In this document: piece by piece, positions 34,107 through 43,563 of the stretch
Layout of the letters: every line of letters begins with the position of its first letter
How positions within the stretch are numbered: position 1 is the first letter of the stretch
Source: Streptomyces griseoviridis
Lineage (GTDB): Bacteria > Actinomycetota > Actinomycetes > Streptomycetales > Streptomycetaceae
NCBI RefSeq assembly: GCF_005222485.1
Contig: NZ_CP029078.1
Coordinates: 7,193,501 to 7,257,500, forward strand
Length of the DNA stretch: 64,000 nt
Direction of reading: 5' to 3'
Notes under the pieces: model-generated
The model's database searches: none
Told to the model about the DNA's origin: nothing
Seen by the model: the letters and a program-made list of their open reading frames with translations, nothing else
Program-made: the position numbers and the translations under genes

Positions 34107-35125
34107 TCAGGTGTCGAGGACGGTGAAAGCGATCACGGGGAACCGCCGGCCGTTGACCTGGAGAGCGAGGGAGTAGGAGCCGGGGGAGACCTTCCATCGC
34201 GCGGTCGAGCGCAGCGGGTGCGCCTCGGCGAGCTTCAGCTCCTGGCCCGGCTCGGCGGTGGCGCGGCGCAGGAAGGCCACCTTCTGTCTTGGACGTAGCC
34301 GAGGAGGGCGGCGTGGGCGGGCGGCCAGCCCTCCTTCAGCCGGTTGCTCAGGGCGTCGCGGGCGAGGATGGCGAACTGCTCGCCGGTGACCCGGCCCGAG
34401 GCCCTCCACCGCTGGAGAGTGGCCGGCGCGAGGTCGGGCTGGGTGGCGGCGACGTCCCCCATGTGGTTGGCCACGTAGGTGCGCACGTAGCGGTGCAGGT
34501 CGTCGTTGAGGGTCTTGAGGACGGGCAGGCCCGCGTCGGCGGGGAGCGCGATCCGCGGGGCCCAGGGCAGCGGGGCCCAGGGCAGCGGGGCCCAGGGCAG
34601 CGGGAGCCGGGTGGCCTCGCTCGCCAGCCGCCGTACCCGGAAGCCCTCGTCGCGGCTCCACGCGTCGACGGCCTTCATCGTCTCGTCGGGAAAGTCGGCG
34701 AGAAAGTGCCGCACCGGGAGCTCGACGGAGAAGTACCCCGTCGTGCGGGTCGGCGCGGCGAGCGACCGCTCCAGGTGCTCGGCGGTGCGCAGGTAGCGGG
34801 AGACGTAGTCGGAGCGGGGCGAGTAGAGGTGCAGCCCGAAGTCGTTGGTCACCGCGGTGGCCGCGGGCGTCGGCGGCAGCGAGCGCAGCGGGATGTCGAG
34901 CGCGTCGGGCCCGGTGACCGGGAGGCGGTCGCGCAGGCCCTGGCTGGTCCGGGCGATCCGGGCGCTCAGCTCCAGCCGGGGAAGGTCCGCCGGCACCGAC
35001 GCCACGAACGCGTCGGTGTCGAACTCGGGGCACACGGCGTGGACTTCGCGGACGATACGGGCGATGCGCTCGGCGTCGATCGTGCCATCGGCGGAGCTGC
35101 GACGCCCGTGATTCAAACCCGTCAT
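34107..35125 (-). pseudogene. AlkC-like DNA alkylation-repeat protein with a frameshift
   Basis: From ATG 35125 (MTGLNHG) a frame of about 280 codons encodes AlkC/HEAT-like repeats: FSVELPVRHFLADFPDETMK, then RYVRTYVANHMGDVAATQPD, then AILARDALSNRLKEGWPPAH. At about 34275-34290 the family-like sequence changes frame and continues as KVAFLRRATAEPGQELKLAE, then YSLALQVNGRRFPVIAFTVL, to a stop at 34107. Family members excise alkylated bases such as 3-methyladenine. The sequence LPWAP is tripled. It is a pseudogene unless the shift is a sequencing error. Confidence 0.75.
34556..34605. repeat. 15-bp tandem triplication in the AlkC-like gene
   Basis: CGGGGCCCAGGGCAG is repeated three times head to tail, giving LPWAP three times in the protein. 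AlkC-like proteins normally have one such proline-tryptophan turn here, so this looks like replication slippage. Confidence 0.85.
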
Positions 35126-35817
35126 CGCACCCGCGGCGGGTCGGTCGACGCGACGGCAGGCGTGCTTCGTGACGTGCTGCACGCCGGGGGCGTACATCAC
35201 TGCACATGCCTGCGTCAATTGTGCCGTGCGCGCTCTTCCTGTGCTTCTGGAGCTGGACGATCATTGCAAAGGACGTGACGAAACAGTAGGGACGGTCTGC
35301 CTGACCACGGGGCCGTGCCGCTAGTAGGGCTGGTGCCACATGGCCGCCGTCGCAACTCCTCCTCCCATCCTGCCGTCGCCGGCCGCAGTCTCGCCGCGCC
35401 GTGTGCTGCCGCACGGGTCCGGGCACCCCGCGCCGGCGCGGCGTGCCCAGGTCCTCCCCGTGAAGAGGCCCTCGGCGGTGGTGCGGCATCCGGGGCGGCT
35501 TGTGGACGTGGTGGAGTCCACGTGTGCGCCTCCGCTGCGCCCGGTGCTGCCGGGGAACGGGGCGCGCCGCCCGCCGTCGACGCGTGACGGTCGAGGCGAA
35601 CTCCCGCACGGGTGGTCCGGGCCTTGTGCTGTGAGACCTCGCCGACCACGCGGTCCCCCTGAACGCGCTCGGCCTGCTCCGAGTGTTCGTTCCGCACAGA
35701 GGGCGTTGACCTTCGTGGCCCGGGTCGGGGATGTCCCCTCGCTGACCGTCTCCTTGGTCGTGCGTGCCCGCGCCGGCGAACCGAGCTTGACTCTGCATCC
35801 TTCGACGGGAGTGCGGT
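35126..35817. other. Long gap without a recognised gene
   Basis: About 690 bases between the AlkC-like relic and the ispG fragment. Open frames exist in several directions, but none shows a family pattern or a convincing start with ribosome site. It may hold eroded coding sequence. Confidence 0.45.
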
Positions 35818-36294
35818 ATGACCGCAGTCGACCTGCCCCAGCCGACCATCCCCCCGCCCACGCCCAACCCGCCGGCCCTACGCCGCCACACCCGCCAGGT
35901 GAGGGTCGGTGATGTCCTTGTCGGCGGTGGCGCTCCGGTGACCGTTCAGTCCATGACCACCACCCCCACCGCCGACGTCGACGCCACTCTGCGGCAGATC
36001 GCCGAACTCACCGCCGCCGGGTGCGACATCGTCCGGGTCGCCGTGCCTTCTCAGGACGACGCCGACGCTCTCGGCCGGATCGCCGCGAAGTCGAAGCTCC
36101 CGGTGATCGCGGACATCCACTTCCAGCCCAGATTCGTCTTCCAGGCGATCGACGCCGGCTGTGCGGCGGTTCGCGTGAACCCCGGCAACATCCGGAAGTT
36201 CGACGACCGGGTCCGTGAGATCGCCGTGCCGGCAGCGGCCTCCCGGCCGGGAACATTGCCGCACACCTCATCGGCTCCGACCGTCCCGCGCTGA
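35818..36294 (+). pseudogene. ispG: IspG (GcpE) N-terminal fragment
   Basis: The first 135 or so codons match the start of 4-hydroxy-3-methylbut-2-enyl-diphosphate synthase of the MEP isoprenoid pathway: [52 protein letters not shown] and VRVNPGNI. IspG is usually near 385 residues; here similarity stops after DDRVREIA and an unrelated tail ends at 36294. The C-terminal iron-sulfur cysteines are absent, so it cannot be functional. GGGAG lies before ATG 35818. It is probably a relic of a second ispG from an isoprenoid cluster. Confidence 0.85.
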
Positions 36295-36487
36295 GCGAAG
36301 GCTCCCGCCAGATATGCCGCGAGCGGACCGATCACAGCGACCGGCACTGTCTGCACACTGCCACAGACTTTGACGCCTGACGCCTGACGCCCTGAATGTC
36401 CGCCGCGCACCCTCCCCGTCACGGTGAGCCGACATCACATTCGTGATCCGGCGGCTCTCGCTCATCTGTGCCCAGCGGGTGCGGTCC

Positions 36488-36880
36488 TCAGCGGTCTGTG
36501 CCGGCAGTTGCCTGCTGCACCGCGGCGTCATGGCGGCGCAGCATCGCGCTGAGCGCCCCGGCGGTCAGCAGCCCGGTGCCCGCCACGGAGAGCGGAACGG
36601 AGAACGCCAGAGCGGCCAGTGGAGCGGGCCAGCTGCGGTCCGAGGCGCACTGCAGAGCGTCCTCGTGCCGTCCCACCGCATCGTCGAAGTAGAGCTCGCG
36701 CGGCTTGGCGTCGACCGGGGCGGGGCAGTCCACGGCGTTGTAGGTGGAGCCGTAGGGCGTGAGTACCTGCCATGCGGCGTAGGCCCAGAACAACGACGCG
36801 CATATCAGCAGCCCGGCGCCCCACCTCCGGAGTCGCCCTGCCCTGTCCAGGAAGCGCTGCTCGACTGCCAGAGGGTGCAC
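36488..36880 (-). CDS. Two-helix membrane protein, hypothetical
   Basis: A 130-residue protein from GTG 36880 with GGGAGA upstream. Two hydrophobic segments, WGAGLLICASLFWAYAAW and PLAALAFSVPLSVAGTGLL, flank an extracytoplasmic loop of about 60 residues with two cysteines (VDCPAP and LQCASD) that could pair. The C-terminus is cytoplasmic and charged. No family is recognised. The frame could extend upstream to 37012, but that part is not protein-like. Confidence 0.55.
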   Translation of the reverse strand: MHPLAVEQRFLDRAGRLRRWGAGLLICASLFWAYAAWQVLTPYGSTYNAVDCPAPVDAKPRELYFDDAVGRHEDALQCASDRSWPAPLAALAFSVPLSVAGTGLLTAGALSAMLRRHDAAVQQATAGTDR

Positions 36881-37622
36881 GTGAATCTCCCGTTGTCGTA
36901 CCAGATGTGACTCCGAGGACTCTACGGATCTCTGTTCAAGGAGATGCTCGGAAGTCTTGCCGTAGATGGGCCCGGCACTGCGTTCGCCACCTGTGGTCGG
37001 CGGCGAGAGCAACGGTCAGGCTGTCCGGGATGATCCCGGGGCGACCCGGCCCTGACGTCAACCGTTCACGCCAGGCGTTCGCACCGTGCCTGCCCCGGCT
37101 GGCGCGAGGACAGGCAGAGTGACGCCCTGTCAGTCCTTGCGGGCGGTGAGCGCGGGTCCGAATCCGAGTTACCGGGAGGTCAGCGTGCGGCGGGTAACCG
37201 GTGATCTCGCCGGCCCTCCGCAGGATGCGGCGGACGCCCGCGCGTTGATCCTCCGGCTGCGCACGGGGCCTTCTCGATGGGCGTGGGATAGCCGGTCGGG
37301 GCAGGCTGACCGGCCTCGCGAGGTAGGTCAGCACCGTTGAACGGATCACGTGCTGGCCTTCCTTGAGGTACTGGGGACTGCCGGTGGTGCGCAGGCCCCG
37401 GGGTCAAGGGACCTCCGGGGAACGCCTCGGGTTCTGGCGATCGTGATGGAGCGGCCGCGGTCGGTCAGGAAGCCGCGGGCGGCCCGGCGACCGGTCCGGG
37501 CAGCGGACGCGGCGCTGCCTGTCGAACCTTCGGTCGTAGTCCAGGATCGAGCGCGGTGCGGCAGTTCAAAGGTCGTGGAGCAGTGCGCGGGAGGAATTGG
37601 GCAGCGCCGCACACCGGTCTCC
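36881..37622. other. Gap without a recognised gene
   Basis: Some 740 bases in which no frame shows a domain pattern. Arginine- and proline-rich frames on both strands are what GC-rich noncoding DNA gives by chance. It is possibly decayed sequence. Confidence 0.45.
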
Positions 37623-38438
37623 CTACAGCAGGCCGTCGCGCTGGGCCTGGTAGACGGTGGGGACGGTGGGGGTGAAGCCCAGCGTGCGCAAGAGGGTGCC
37701 GTCCGCGCGGCCCGTCCAGGGGTCGTTGAGCGGTTCGGCGGACGGCTCGTAGGGGGCGCCGACGATCTGGGCGATTTCGTAGATACTGGTGGGGGCCTCG
37801 TCCACGACGTTGACGGTGTGTCCGTCGATCGCGCCGGTGAGGGCGAGCTTGACGGCGGTGGCGATGTCACGGTGATGGATGAGGCTGAGGGCCTGGGCAG
37901 GGTGCCATTTCCAGTTGGCCATCAGGCCGGGGGCGGATTCGAGGTGGCCGTCCTTGTCTCCGTAGACGAAGCCGAAACGCAGGATGCTCCAGTTGAGGCC
38001 GCTGGCCTTGAGGTCGGTCTCGGCGAGGATCTTGCTGGCCGGGTAGGGGAGGTCGGCGGTGGCGGGGTCGTCCTCGCGGGCGGGCCGGTTCAGGCCGGAG
38101 CCGTAGACGAGGCCGGTGCTGGCCATGGTGAAGCGCGCCTGCGGAGCCTGTGCCTTGGTGGCCGCGATGAGGTTGCGCGTGCCCTCGACGTTGGTGCGGT
38201 GGATGGCGTCCGTGTCCTGAGTGCGGAACAGGGCGGCCAGGTGTACGACGTCGGTGACGCCGTCGAGCGCGCCGTCGAGCGAGCCGGGGTCGAGGATGTC
38301 GCCCTCCACAGGGGCGACGCCGTCGGGGGCGGACTTGCCTGGACGGACGAGGGCGCGGCAGTCGAGGCCGGCGTCGATGAGGCGGGGAAGGAGGCGGGTG
38401 CCGACCAGTCCGGTGGCGCCGGTGACGAGGATCGTCAT
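37623..38438 (-). CDS. NAD-dependent epimerase/dehydratase-family protein
   Basis: A 271-residue extended SDR. VTGATGLVGTRLL is the NAD(P)-binding motif, VVHLAALFRT follows strand 4, the serine/threonine is in MASTGLVYG and the Y-x-x-x-K is in PYPASKILAE. The start overlaps the stop of the upstream MarR gene by ATGA, so it is co-translated with its likely regulator. The substrate is unknown; such MarR-linked reductases often act on reactive carbonyl or quinone compounds. Confidence 0.85.
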   Translation of the reverse strand: MTILVTGATGLVGTRLLPRLIDAGLDCRALVRPGKSAPDGVAPVEGDILDPGSLDGALDGVTDVVHLAALFRTQDTDAIHRTNVEGTRNLIAATKAQAPQARFTMASTGLVYGSGLNRPAREDDPATADLPYPASKILAETDLKASGLNWSILRFGFVYGDKDGHLESAPGLMANWKWHPAQALSLIHHRDIATAVKLALTGAIDGHTVNVVDEAPTSIYEIAQIVGAPYEPSAEPLNDPWTGRADGTLLRTLGFTPTVPTVYQAQRDGLL

Positions 38439-38902
38439 GAGGGGGGTGACCCTTTCTTCAGATGGTGTGCGAGCCGTTCAGTGGCCTCACGCAGGATGCG
38501 GGCGACCTGTGCCTGCTCCTCCTCGCTCACGCCGTCGAAGGCGACGGCGCGGAGACGGGCGATGGGGTCGGGCAGCCGTGCCCATAGTTCGCCGCCCGCT
38601 TCGGTGAGGCGCAGCGTCTTCTGGCGCAGGTCGACGGGGTCGGGTATCTGTTCCACGAGCCCTTTGCGGACCAGGGCGGCGACGACGCCGGTCATCGTGG
38701 CGCGCTCTACACGGAGCGCGCGCACCAGGTCGCGCTGCCTGGTCGGACCGTCGTGAGCCAGTTGGTAAAGGACGTACCACTGGGTCGGTCCGAGTCCGTA
38801 GGGGCGCAGGATCGCTTCCAGAGCCGCTTGGCTGGCCTGGTGGTACCGCTTCGCCCACGCGCCTGCGGACTCGTGCTGCCCATGCGTCTTTTTGCTAGCC
38901 AC
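38435..38902 (-). CDS. MarR-family transcriptional regulator
   Basis: A 155-residue winged-helix regulator: LGPTQWYVLYQLAHDGPTRQ and DLVRALRVERATMTGVVAAL form the recognition region, followed by the wing VEQIPDPVDLRQKTLRLTEA. GTG 38902 lies at the expected transcription start, with no ribosome site, so the mRNA is probably leaderless. Nested palindromes between the -35 box and the start codon suggest it represses its own operon with the epimerase gene. Confidence 0.88.
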   Translation of the reverse strand: MASKKTHGQHESAGAWAKRYHQASQAALEAILRPYGLGPTQWYVLYQLAHDGPTRQRDLVRALRVERATMTGVVAALVRKGLVEQIPDPVDLRQKTLRLTEAGGELWARLPDPIARLRAVAFDGVSEEEQAQVARILREATERLAHHLKKGSPPS

Positions 38903-38938
38903 CTAACCAATAATGTTAGGGGCCTAGCAACATGTCAA
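38892..38938 (-). promoter_or_regulatory. marR promoter with nested palindromic operator
   Basis: On the minus strand TTGACA (38933-38938) is followed after 17 bases by CATTAT (38910-38915), and the GTG start begins 7 bases later. Inner arms CCTAAC (38902-38907) and GTTAGG (38915-38920), and outer arms TTGCTAG (38892-38898) and CTAGCAA (38924-38930), form two concentric palindromes. Binding there would block polymerase. Confidence 0.8.
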
Positions 38939-39312
38939 GCGGAACGAGGCGGACGGCGCACGTGCCAGCAGCTACCCAGGGTGCCGGTGGCACGTCATCA
39001 GGTGTGACGACACACGCGGGATCTCGATCGCCCTGGCCGTCGGGAGGGGGAGGCCGGCGAGGTCGTCGTCCGGGATCCGCAATGACGTTGCGGTGGCTCA
39101 CCTCGTACCCCTTCGTCGCGAAGGCCCGCACCACCCGCGGGCAGGACGCCGACATGCACCAGCAGCCCAGGAAGACCGACGCCAAGAAGACGGCGAAGTC
39201 GCCGACCAAGAAGACCGTGCCGAAGAGGGCGGCGAGGTAGCCGCGCTCCGCCTAGACCCTCAGGCCCCCTTCTGTGTCTGGAGGCGCCTTCCCGCGCAGG
39301 CCATGCTTTCTG
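38939..39312. other. Region with only doubtful coding potential
   Basis: A plus-strand frame from 38932 to 39240 ends in a lysine-rich stretch (KTDAKKTAKSPTKKT) that could be a fragment of a basic protein, but the first 60 codons are not protein-like. I would not annotate a gene. Confidence 0.35.
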
Positions 39313-39594
39313 TCAGGTCTCGGGGAGAGTCGGGTGGCACGCCTCGCGCGGCACCGCCCGGCCCTCGCGCAGGCAGACGCGCGCGTGCTTGGTCTCGGCG
39401 ATGACGAGGCCGCTGTCCTCCGGCGCCACCCAGCAGCCGCGCTCGTGAAGCACGACGGCCCGATGGTCGGGTCGGTCGTGCCGCAGCGGCCGGAGAACCC
39501 ACGCGGTCGCGGTCCCCGGTCCGTCGGCGGGCGTCCGCGTGGGCACGCCGCTGTAGTCCTGTCCCGGCAGGGGCCGGACCGCGGCCGCTGGCAC
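39313..39594 (-). pseudogene. Unrecognised C-terminal gene fragment
   Basis: A minus-strand frame of about 80 codons with good coding character reads TATAWVLRPLRHDRP, AVVLHERGCWVAPEDSGLVI and ARVCLREGRAVPREACHPTL to a stop at 39313. It has three cysteines and no recognised family. It abuts a broken IS5 transposase on its upstream side, so it is probably a gene end cut by the insertion. Confidence 0.3.
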
Positions 39595-39599
39595 GAAGA

Positions 39600-40130
39600 A
39601 CGCGACCCGGGAGCGGCTGGAAATGGGACAGCACCGGCTTCAGGGCCTGGCTGTCGCGGACGTTGGCCGCGGAGACCTCGACGTGTCGGGGCAGTCCGTT
39701 CGCGTCCGGCAGGACGTGCATCCTGGCACCGGGCCTACCCCGGTCCACGGGGCTCGGACCTGTAGTAGCGCCCCCCTTTCTTTCAGCGCGGACATGAGCT
39801 GGGTCGAGGACTGCACGGGACAGGCCGATCAGGTCCTGCCCGTCCAGGAGTTGGAGAACCTGCCGATGCGGTCGGCCCTGGACCCCGGCCCGCGACCAGA
39901 TGGCGAAGCGGCGGTGCACGGTCGACTTCGACGCCCCGAGGTACGTCGGCAACGCCCGCCACGCGCAGCCGCTGACCAGGACGTGGACAATCGCGGCGAA
40001 GACCGCCTCGTCATCGATGTCCGCGACCCCGCCGCCCTGCGGACGAACCCGCGCCGGCGGCACCGACGGCCTCGCCAACTCCCACAAGCCGTCCGGAACA
40101 ATCCATCCCCACTGTTCACCCCCCCCATGG
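39600..40130 (-). pseudogene. IS5-family transposase remnant
   Basis: Minus-strand fragments read DIDDEAVFAAIVHVLVSGCA, then WRALPTYLGASKSTVHRRFA, GLSRAVLDPAHVRAERKG and MHVLPDANGLPRHVEVSAA. This is the order of an IS5-type DDE transposase up to the region after the first aspartate. The N-terminal segment is in another frame, and the catalytic C-terminus is missing. It differs from the intact IS5 copy at 19.6 kb. Confidence 0.75.
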
Positions 40131-40149
40131 CCAGCACAGCCACCAACTG

Positions 40150-41070
40150 ACCATGTAGGACACGGTCTATGTAGTCCGCTACTGGCAAGCAGGAGTCCAG
40201 GGCGTCCCCGGCACCCTCAAGCGCACAGACGAGCGGGTCCGGCTCCACATCCGGCCTCACCTCGGAGCGGTGTCCCTGTGCGACATCAGTCCGGCGGTAC
40301 TGCGTGGCTACATCGCCACGCTGGAGAGCGAACTGTCACCGCGATACGCCCGGCCGATCCTCGGCTCGCTCTCGAACATCTTCGAAACCGCCATCGACGA
40401 CAAGCGCCTCGTGCGCAATCCGATGCGGGCCAAGTCCGTGCGGTGGCCCAAGGCGCGGAGGATCGGAGAGAAGCCTGGCCCCTGGAGACCGCGCAGCGCG
40501 TACGGGGCGCGATCAATGCGCGCTTCCGCGTCGCCGTCGTGCTCGCGCTGAGCTGCGGGCTGTGGGCTGCGGCAGGGCGAGGTCTTCGGGTTGTCGCCGG
40601 AGGACGTCGACTTCGCTCGTGGAGTCCTGCGTAGCCGTCGGCAGGTCCAACTCCTCGTTGGGCGGCTGTACTTCACCCTGCCGAAGAGCGGCCCGGAGCC
40701 CGACCGGGAGACGGAGAAGTTCCCGCTCGTCATCACCACGACGTTGGGCAACGCCCCTCGCGCGAACATCTTCAACGTCGGGGTGTGGAAGCCTGCCCTG
40801 GCCGCCGCCGGCGTCATCCCCATGCGGCAGAAGGGCGAGCGGTGGAAGGTGTCCCGCAAGGACGGCTTCCAAGTGCTCCGGCACACATACGCCTCGGTCA
40901 TCCTCGAAGCGGGCGAGTCCGTCGTCACCCTGGCCCGCTGGCCCGCTGGCTCGGCCCTTCGAGCCCGACGATCACCCTGGACTACCGCGCCCACTTCATG
41001 CCGGAGGGCCGGCGGCAAGGGGCGAGGCGCCATCGACGCTCTGATCGGCCAGCCCGCACTGACCGCGTAG
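40150..41070 (+). pseudogene. Phage/ICE-type tyrosine integrase, frameshifted
   Basis: In order along the plus strand are the core-binding domain (LCDISPAVLRGYIATLESEL, then SPRYARPILGSLSNIFETAI), a short stretch in another frame (AVVLALSCGL), EVFGLSPEDVDFARG, and the catalytic box GFQVLRHTYASVILEAGE. After VVTLARW a further shift is needed to read the GHSSPTITLDYRAHF-like end. At least three shifts and a missing N-terminus make it dead. It is unrelated to recombinases A and B and marks an old integrated element beside corA. Confidence 0.8.
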
Positions 41071-41160
41071 ACATCCTCTCCGCGCAACCCACGGAACGGG
41101 TGGGCGCAGCGAACTGCTGCGTCCACCGTTTCGGCGTTCCACGAGCGCCTCCCGTGACCG

Positions 41161-42330
41161 TCACTCACAGCCAGTCCTTCCGTTTGAAGTCACGTACAGG
41201 CTGCTGCACACCACCGCCATCAGGATGATCGCGAACGGGTATCCCAACGCCCAGTGCAACTCCGGCATCCGGTCGAAGTTCATCCCGTAGATCGTCCCCA
41301 CCAGCGTCGGCGCGAACAGGATCGCCGCCCATGACGAGATCTTCTTGATCTCCTCGTTCTGTTCGAAGCCCGCCTCCGCCAACGCCCGCATCTCCGCGTT
41401 CTGTTGCTGCGTCACGAGCGTCGCGTTCACCGTGAGGATGTCCGTCAGGGCCTGGCGGAAGCCGTCGACGCGTTCGCTGGTGTGGGTCACGTGGTCGGCC
41501 ACGTCCCGTAGGTAGCGCTGGAGTTCCTCGTCCGTGCCGTACTTCGCGAAGCCCGCCATCAGGCCGTGCAGCATGCCCACCAGGGGGCGGGTCGCGCGCT
41601 GGAACTCGACCATCTCGCGCGAGAGTTCGTAGATGCGGCGGGAGACCTCCGGGTCGCCGCGGAAGACCTCCGTCTCGATCTCGTCGACGTCGTTCTGGAC
41701 GCCCGCGACGACCGGTACGTAGCCGTCGACGACGGAGTCGAGGATCGCGTAAAGCACCGCCTCCGGGCCCAGCCTCAGCAGTTCCGGTGTCTCCTCCATG
41801 CGGCGCCGCACCGCGGAGAGGTCGGGGGCCGCGCCGTGCCTGACCGTGATCACGAAGTCCTGGCCGACGAAGACGTGCAGCTCGCCGAAGTCCACCTCCT
41901 CCGGCGCGTCCAGGTAGCGGGCCGCCCGCAGCACCACGAACAGGGTGTCGCCGTACCGTTCCAGCTTGGGGCGCTGGTGGGCCTCCATCGCGTCCTCGAC
42001 GGAGAGCGGGTGGAGGTCGAACTCGGCCGCCAGGGAGAGGAGTTCGGCCTCGGTCGGGCGGGCGAGGCCGATCCACGCCATGCCGTCGGGCTGTTCGCGC
42101 AGCTCCCTGAAGGTGTCGGCGAGCGTCGCCGGTGTGGAGACGCGCACGCCGTCGCGGTAGAGCGCGGCCTGCACGATGCTCACCGGCTCGACCGGGCCCG
42201 CGGGCTCCGGTTCGGCCGGCGCGGGGGCGGACCGTGACGCCGGGGACTGGGGCGGCGTCAGGGCGCGGCGCCAGGCGGACTTCTTCGCGTCGGAGTCAGG
42301 GGAGGCGGGACGGGCGCGTCGCTCGGACAT
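41161..42330 (-). CDS. corA: CorA-type magnesium/cobalt transporter, C-terminus frameshifted
   Basis: A 389-residue CorA-family protein: a cytoplasmic alpha/beta domain, long stalk helices (residues 190-320), then two membrane helices flanking the signature YGMNFDRMPEL. CorA proteins form pentameric channels for Mg2+. The last residues read YVTSNGRTGCE; adding one base after GTGAC (near 41190) would instead give FKRKDWL and a stop, the ending usual for the family. The change affects only about eight residues, so the protein may still work. The N-terminus carries a proline/alanine-rich extension. Confidence 0.88.
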   Translation of the reverse strand: MSERRARPASPDSDAKKSAWRRALTPPQSPASRSAPAPAEPEPAGPVEPVSIVQAALYRDGVRVSTPATLADTFRELREQPDGMAWIGLARPTEAELLSLAAEFDLHPLSVEDAMEAHQRPKLERYGDTLFVVLRAARYLDAPEEVDFGELHVFVGQDFVITVRHGAAPDLSAVRRRMEETPELLRLGPEAVLYAILDSVVDGYVPVVAGVQNDVDEIETEVFRGDPEVSRRIYELSREMVEFQRATRPLVGMLHGLMAGFAKYGTDEELQRYLRDVADHVTHTSERVDGFRQALTDILTVNATLVTQQQNAEMRALAEAGFEQNEEIKKISSWAAILFAPTLVGTIYGMNFDRMPELHWALGYPFAIILMAVVCSSLYVTSNGRTGCE

Positions 42331-42542
42331 GCGGCTGCCTCTCGCGTGGTCGGGCGCCTGCGGCCGGTGGGGCGTCGGGCCTGGCCTGGCCGGGCGTGAT
42401 CACGCGCAGGATATACGGGGCGAACCGGTGCGGGTCGTACGGGGCGTACCTGTACCGGATGTACCGGCCCATCGGTGCGGGACGCGGGGCCGGTCGTCCC
42501 GGTGGGCGGGGGCGCTGGAGCGATCCGGTGCCCGCACATGGA

Positions 42543-42587
42543 CAGGGAGCGTTGCGGGCTGCTCGTGGAAGCCCGCAACGCTCCCTG
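42543..42587. terminator. Perfect 18-bp hairpin between corA and the protease gene
   Basis: CAGGGAGCGTTGCGGGCT (42543-42560) pairs exactly with 42570-42587 around a 9-base loop. It lies 39 bases past the protease stop and upstream of corA on the same strand, so it ends the protease transcript. Confidence 0.85.
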
Positions 42588-42625
42588 GTACTGCCCTGAG
42601 CGTGGTGCTCAGGAGTTCTTCCGGG

Positions 42626-43417
42626 TCACGAGTTGACCTGGGTGGCCACCAGGCTGGAGAAGGTCGTCAGCCGGGTGTAGACACCCGGGTAACCGGCCTC
42701 CGCGCAGCCCTCGCCCCAAGAAGTGATCCCTGCCAGGACGCCCCCGATGAGCAGGGGACCGCCGCTGTCGCCCTGGCAGGTGTCGACGCCGCCGGACGAG
42801 TATCCGGCGCAGACCATGTCGGTCTGGACGAAGTCCGAACCGTAGGAGCTCTTGCAGCTGGTGTCGGACACGATCGGGACGGTCGCGGTCCGCAGCTGGT
42901 TGGAGGAGCTGCCGTTCTCCGAGGTGGTGCCCCAGCCGAGGATGCGGGCCGTGGTGCCGGCCGCGTACAGGCTGGTCTGGGACGAGGTGACGTAGGACGC
43001 CGTGGTGTACGGCATCGACGTCGCGAGGGTGAGGACCGCCACGTCCTTGCCGTTGGTGGCGTCCGTGTAGCTCGGGTTGATCCAGATCTTGCTGACCCGG
43101 CTGACCGTGCCGTTGGTGCCGTTCAGGTAGGTGCGCCCGCCGACGACCCGCACGCTGCTGGTGGTCTCGCCGACCATGCAGTGGGCCGCGGTGATCACCT
43201 TGGTCGCGGAGACCAGCGTCCCGCCGCAGAACTGGTTCTGCGAGGCGTCCGTGATCTGCATGACGAACGGGTACGCCGTCGTCGTGGTCGTCGTGCCGCC
43301 GACGATGGGCTGGGGGGCCGCTGCGGCGTTGGGGGCGCCGAGCAGGGCGGTGGTGGCCGCGGCGGCGGTCGCCGCGAGGACGGCCGCGGTCTTTCTGGCG
43401 CGGTTGAGCCCGAACAT
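42626..43417 (-). CDS. Secreted trypsin-like serine protease (S1A)
   Basis: A 263-residue precursor with a Sec signal peptide ending near AAAAPQ, then a short propeptide before IVGG, the trypsin activation site. The catalytic triad is in TAAHC (histidine), GKDVAVL (aspartate) and GDSGGPLL (serine). Six cysteines give three disulfides, as in Streptomyces trypsins. DTCQGD places an aspartate at the base of the S1 pocket, so cleavage after lysine or arginine is expected. It is exported and probably nutritional. Confidence 0.92.
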   Translation of the reverse strand: MFGLNRARKTAAVLAATAAAATTALLGAPNAAAAPQPIVGGTTTTTTAYPFVMQITDASQNQFCGGTLVSATKVITAAHCMVGETTSSVRVVGGRTYLNGTNGTVSRVSKIWINPSYTDATNGKDVAVLTLATSMPYTTASYVTSSQTSLYAAGTTARILGWGTTSENGSSSNQLRTATVPIVSDTSCKSSYGSDFVQTDMVCAGYSSGGVDTCQGDSGGPLLIGGVLAGITSWGEGCAEAGYPGVYTRLTTFSSLVATQVNS

Positions 43418-43563
43418 GAGTCTCCTCAGTGGGGGTTGCCGGTGGGGGGCGCGCGGGTGTGTGGGGGGGGTGCACGGGGGTCGCGGGACCGACCCCCGTA
43501 TGCCGGGGCGAGCGGCACGCCCCTAAGGTAGGACCCGGCCCACCCTCGTCCCAATGAGGGAAC

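Noticed and set aside
36936..37349. Minus-strand frame of 137 codons
   Set aside because: Arginine/proline-rich composition typical of chance frames; no motif or ribosome site.
41071..41160. tRNA attachment site next to the integrase relic
   Set aside because: I could not build a cloverleaf or find a CCA-like end in this short gap.
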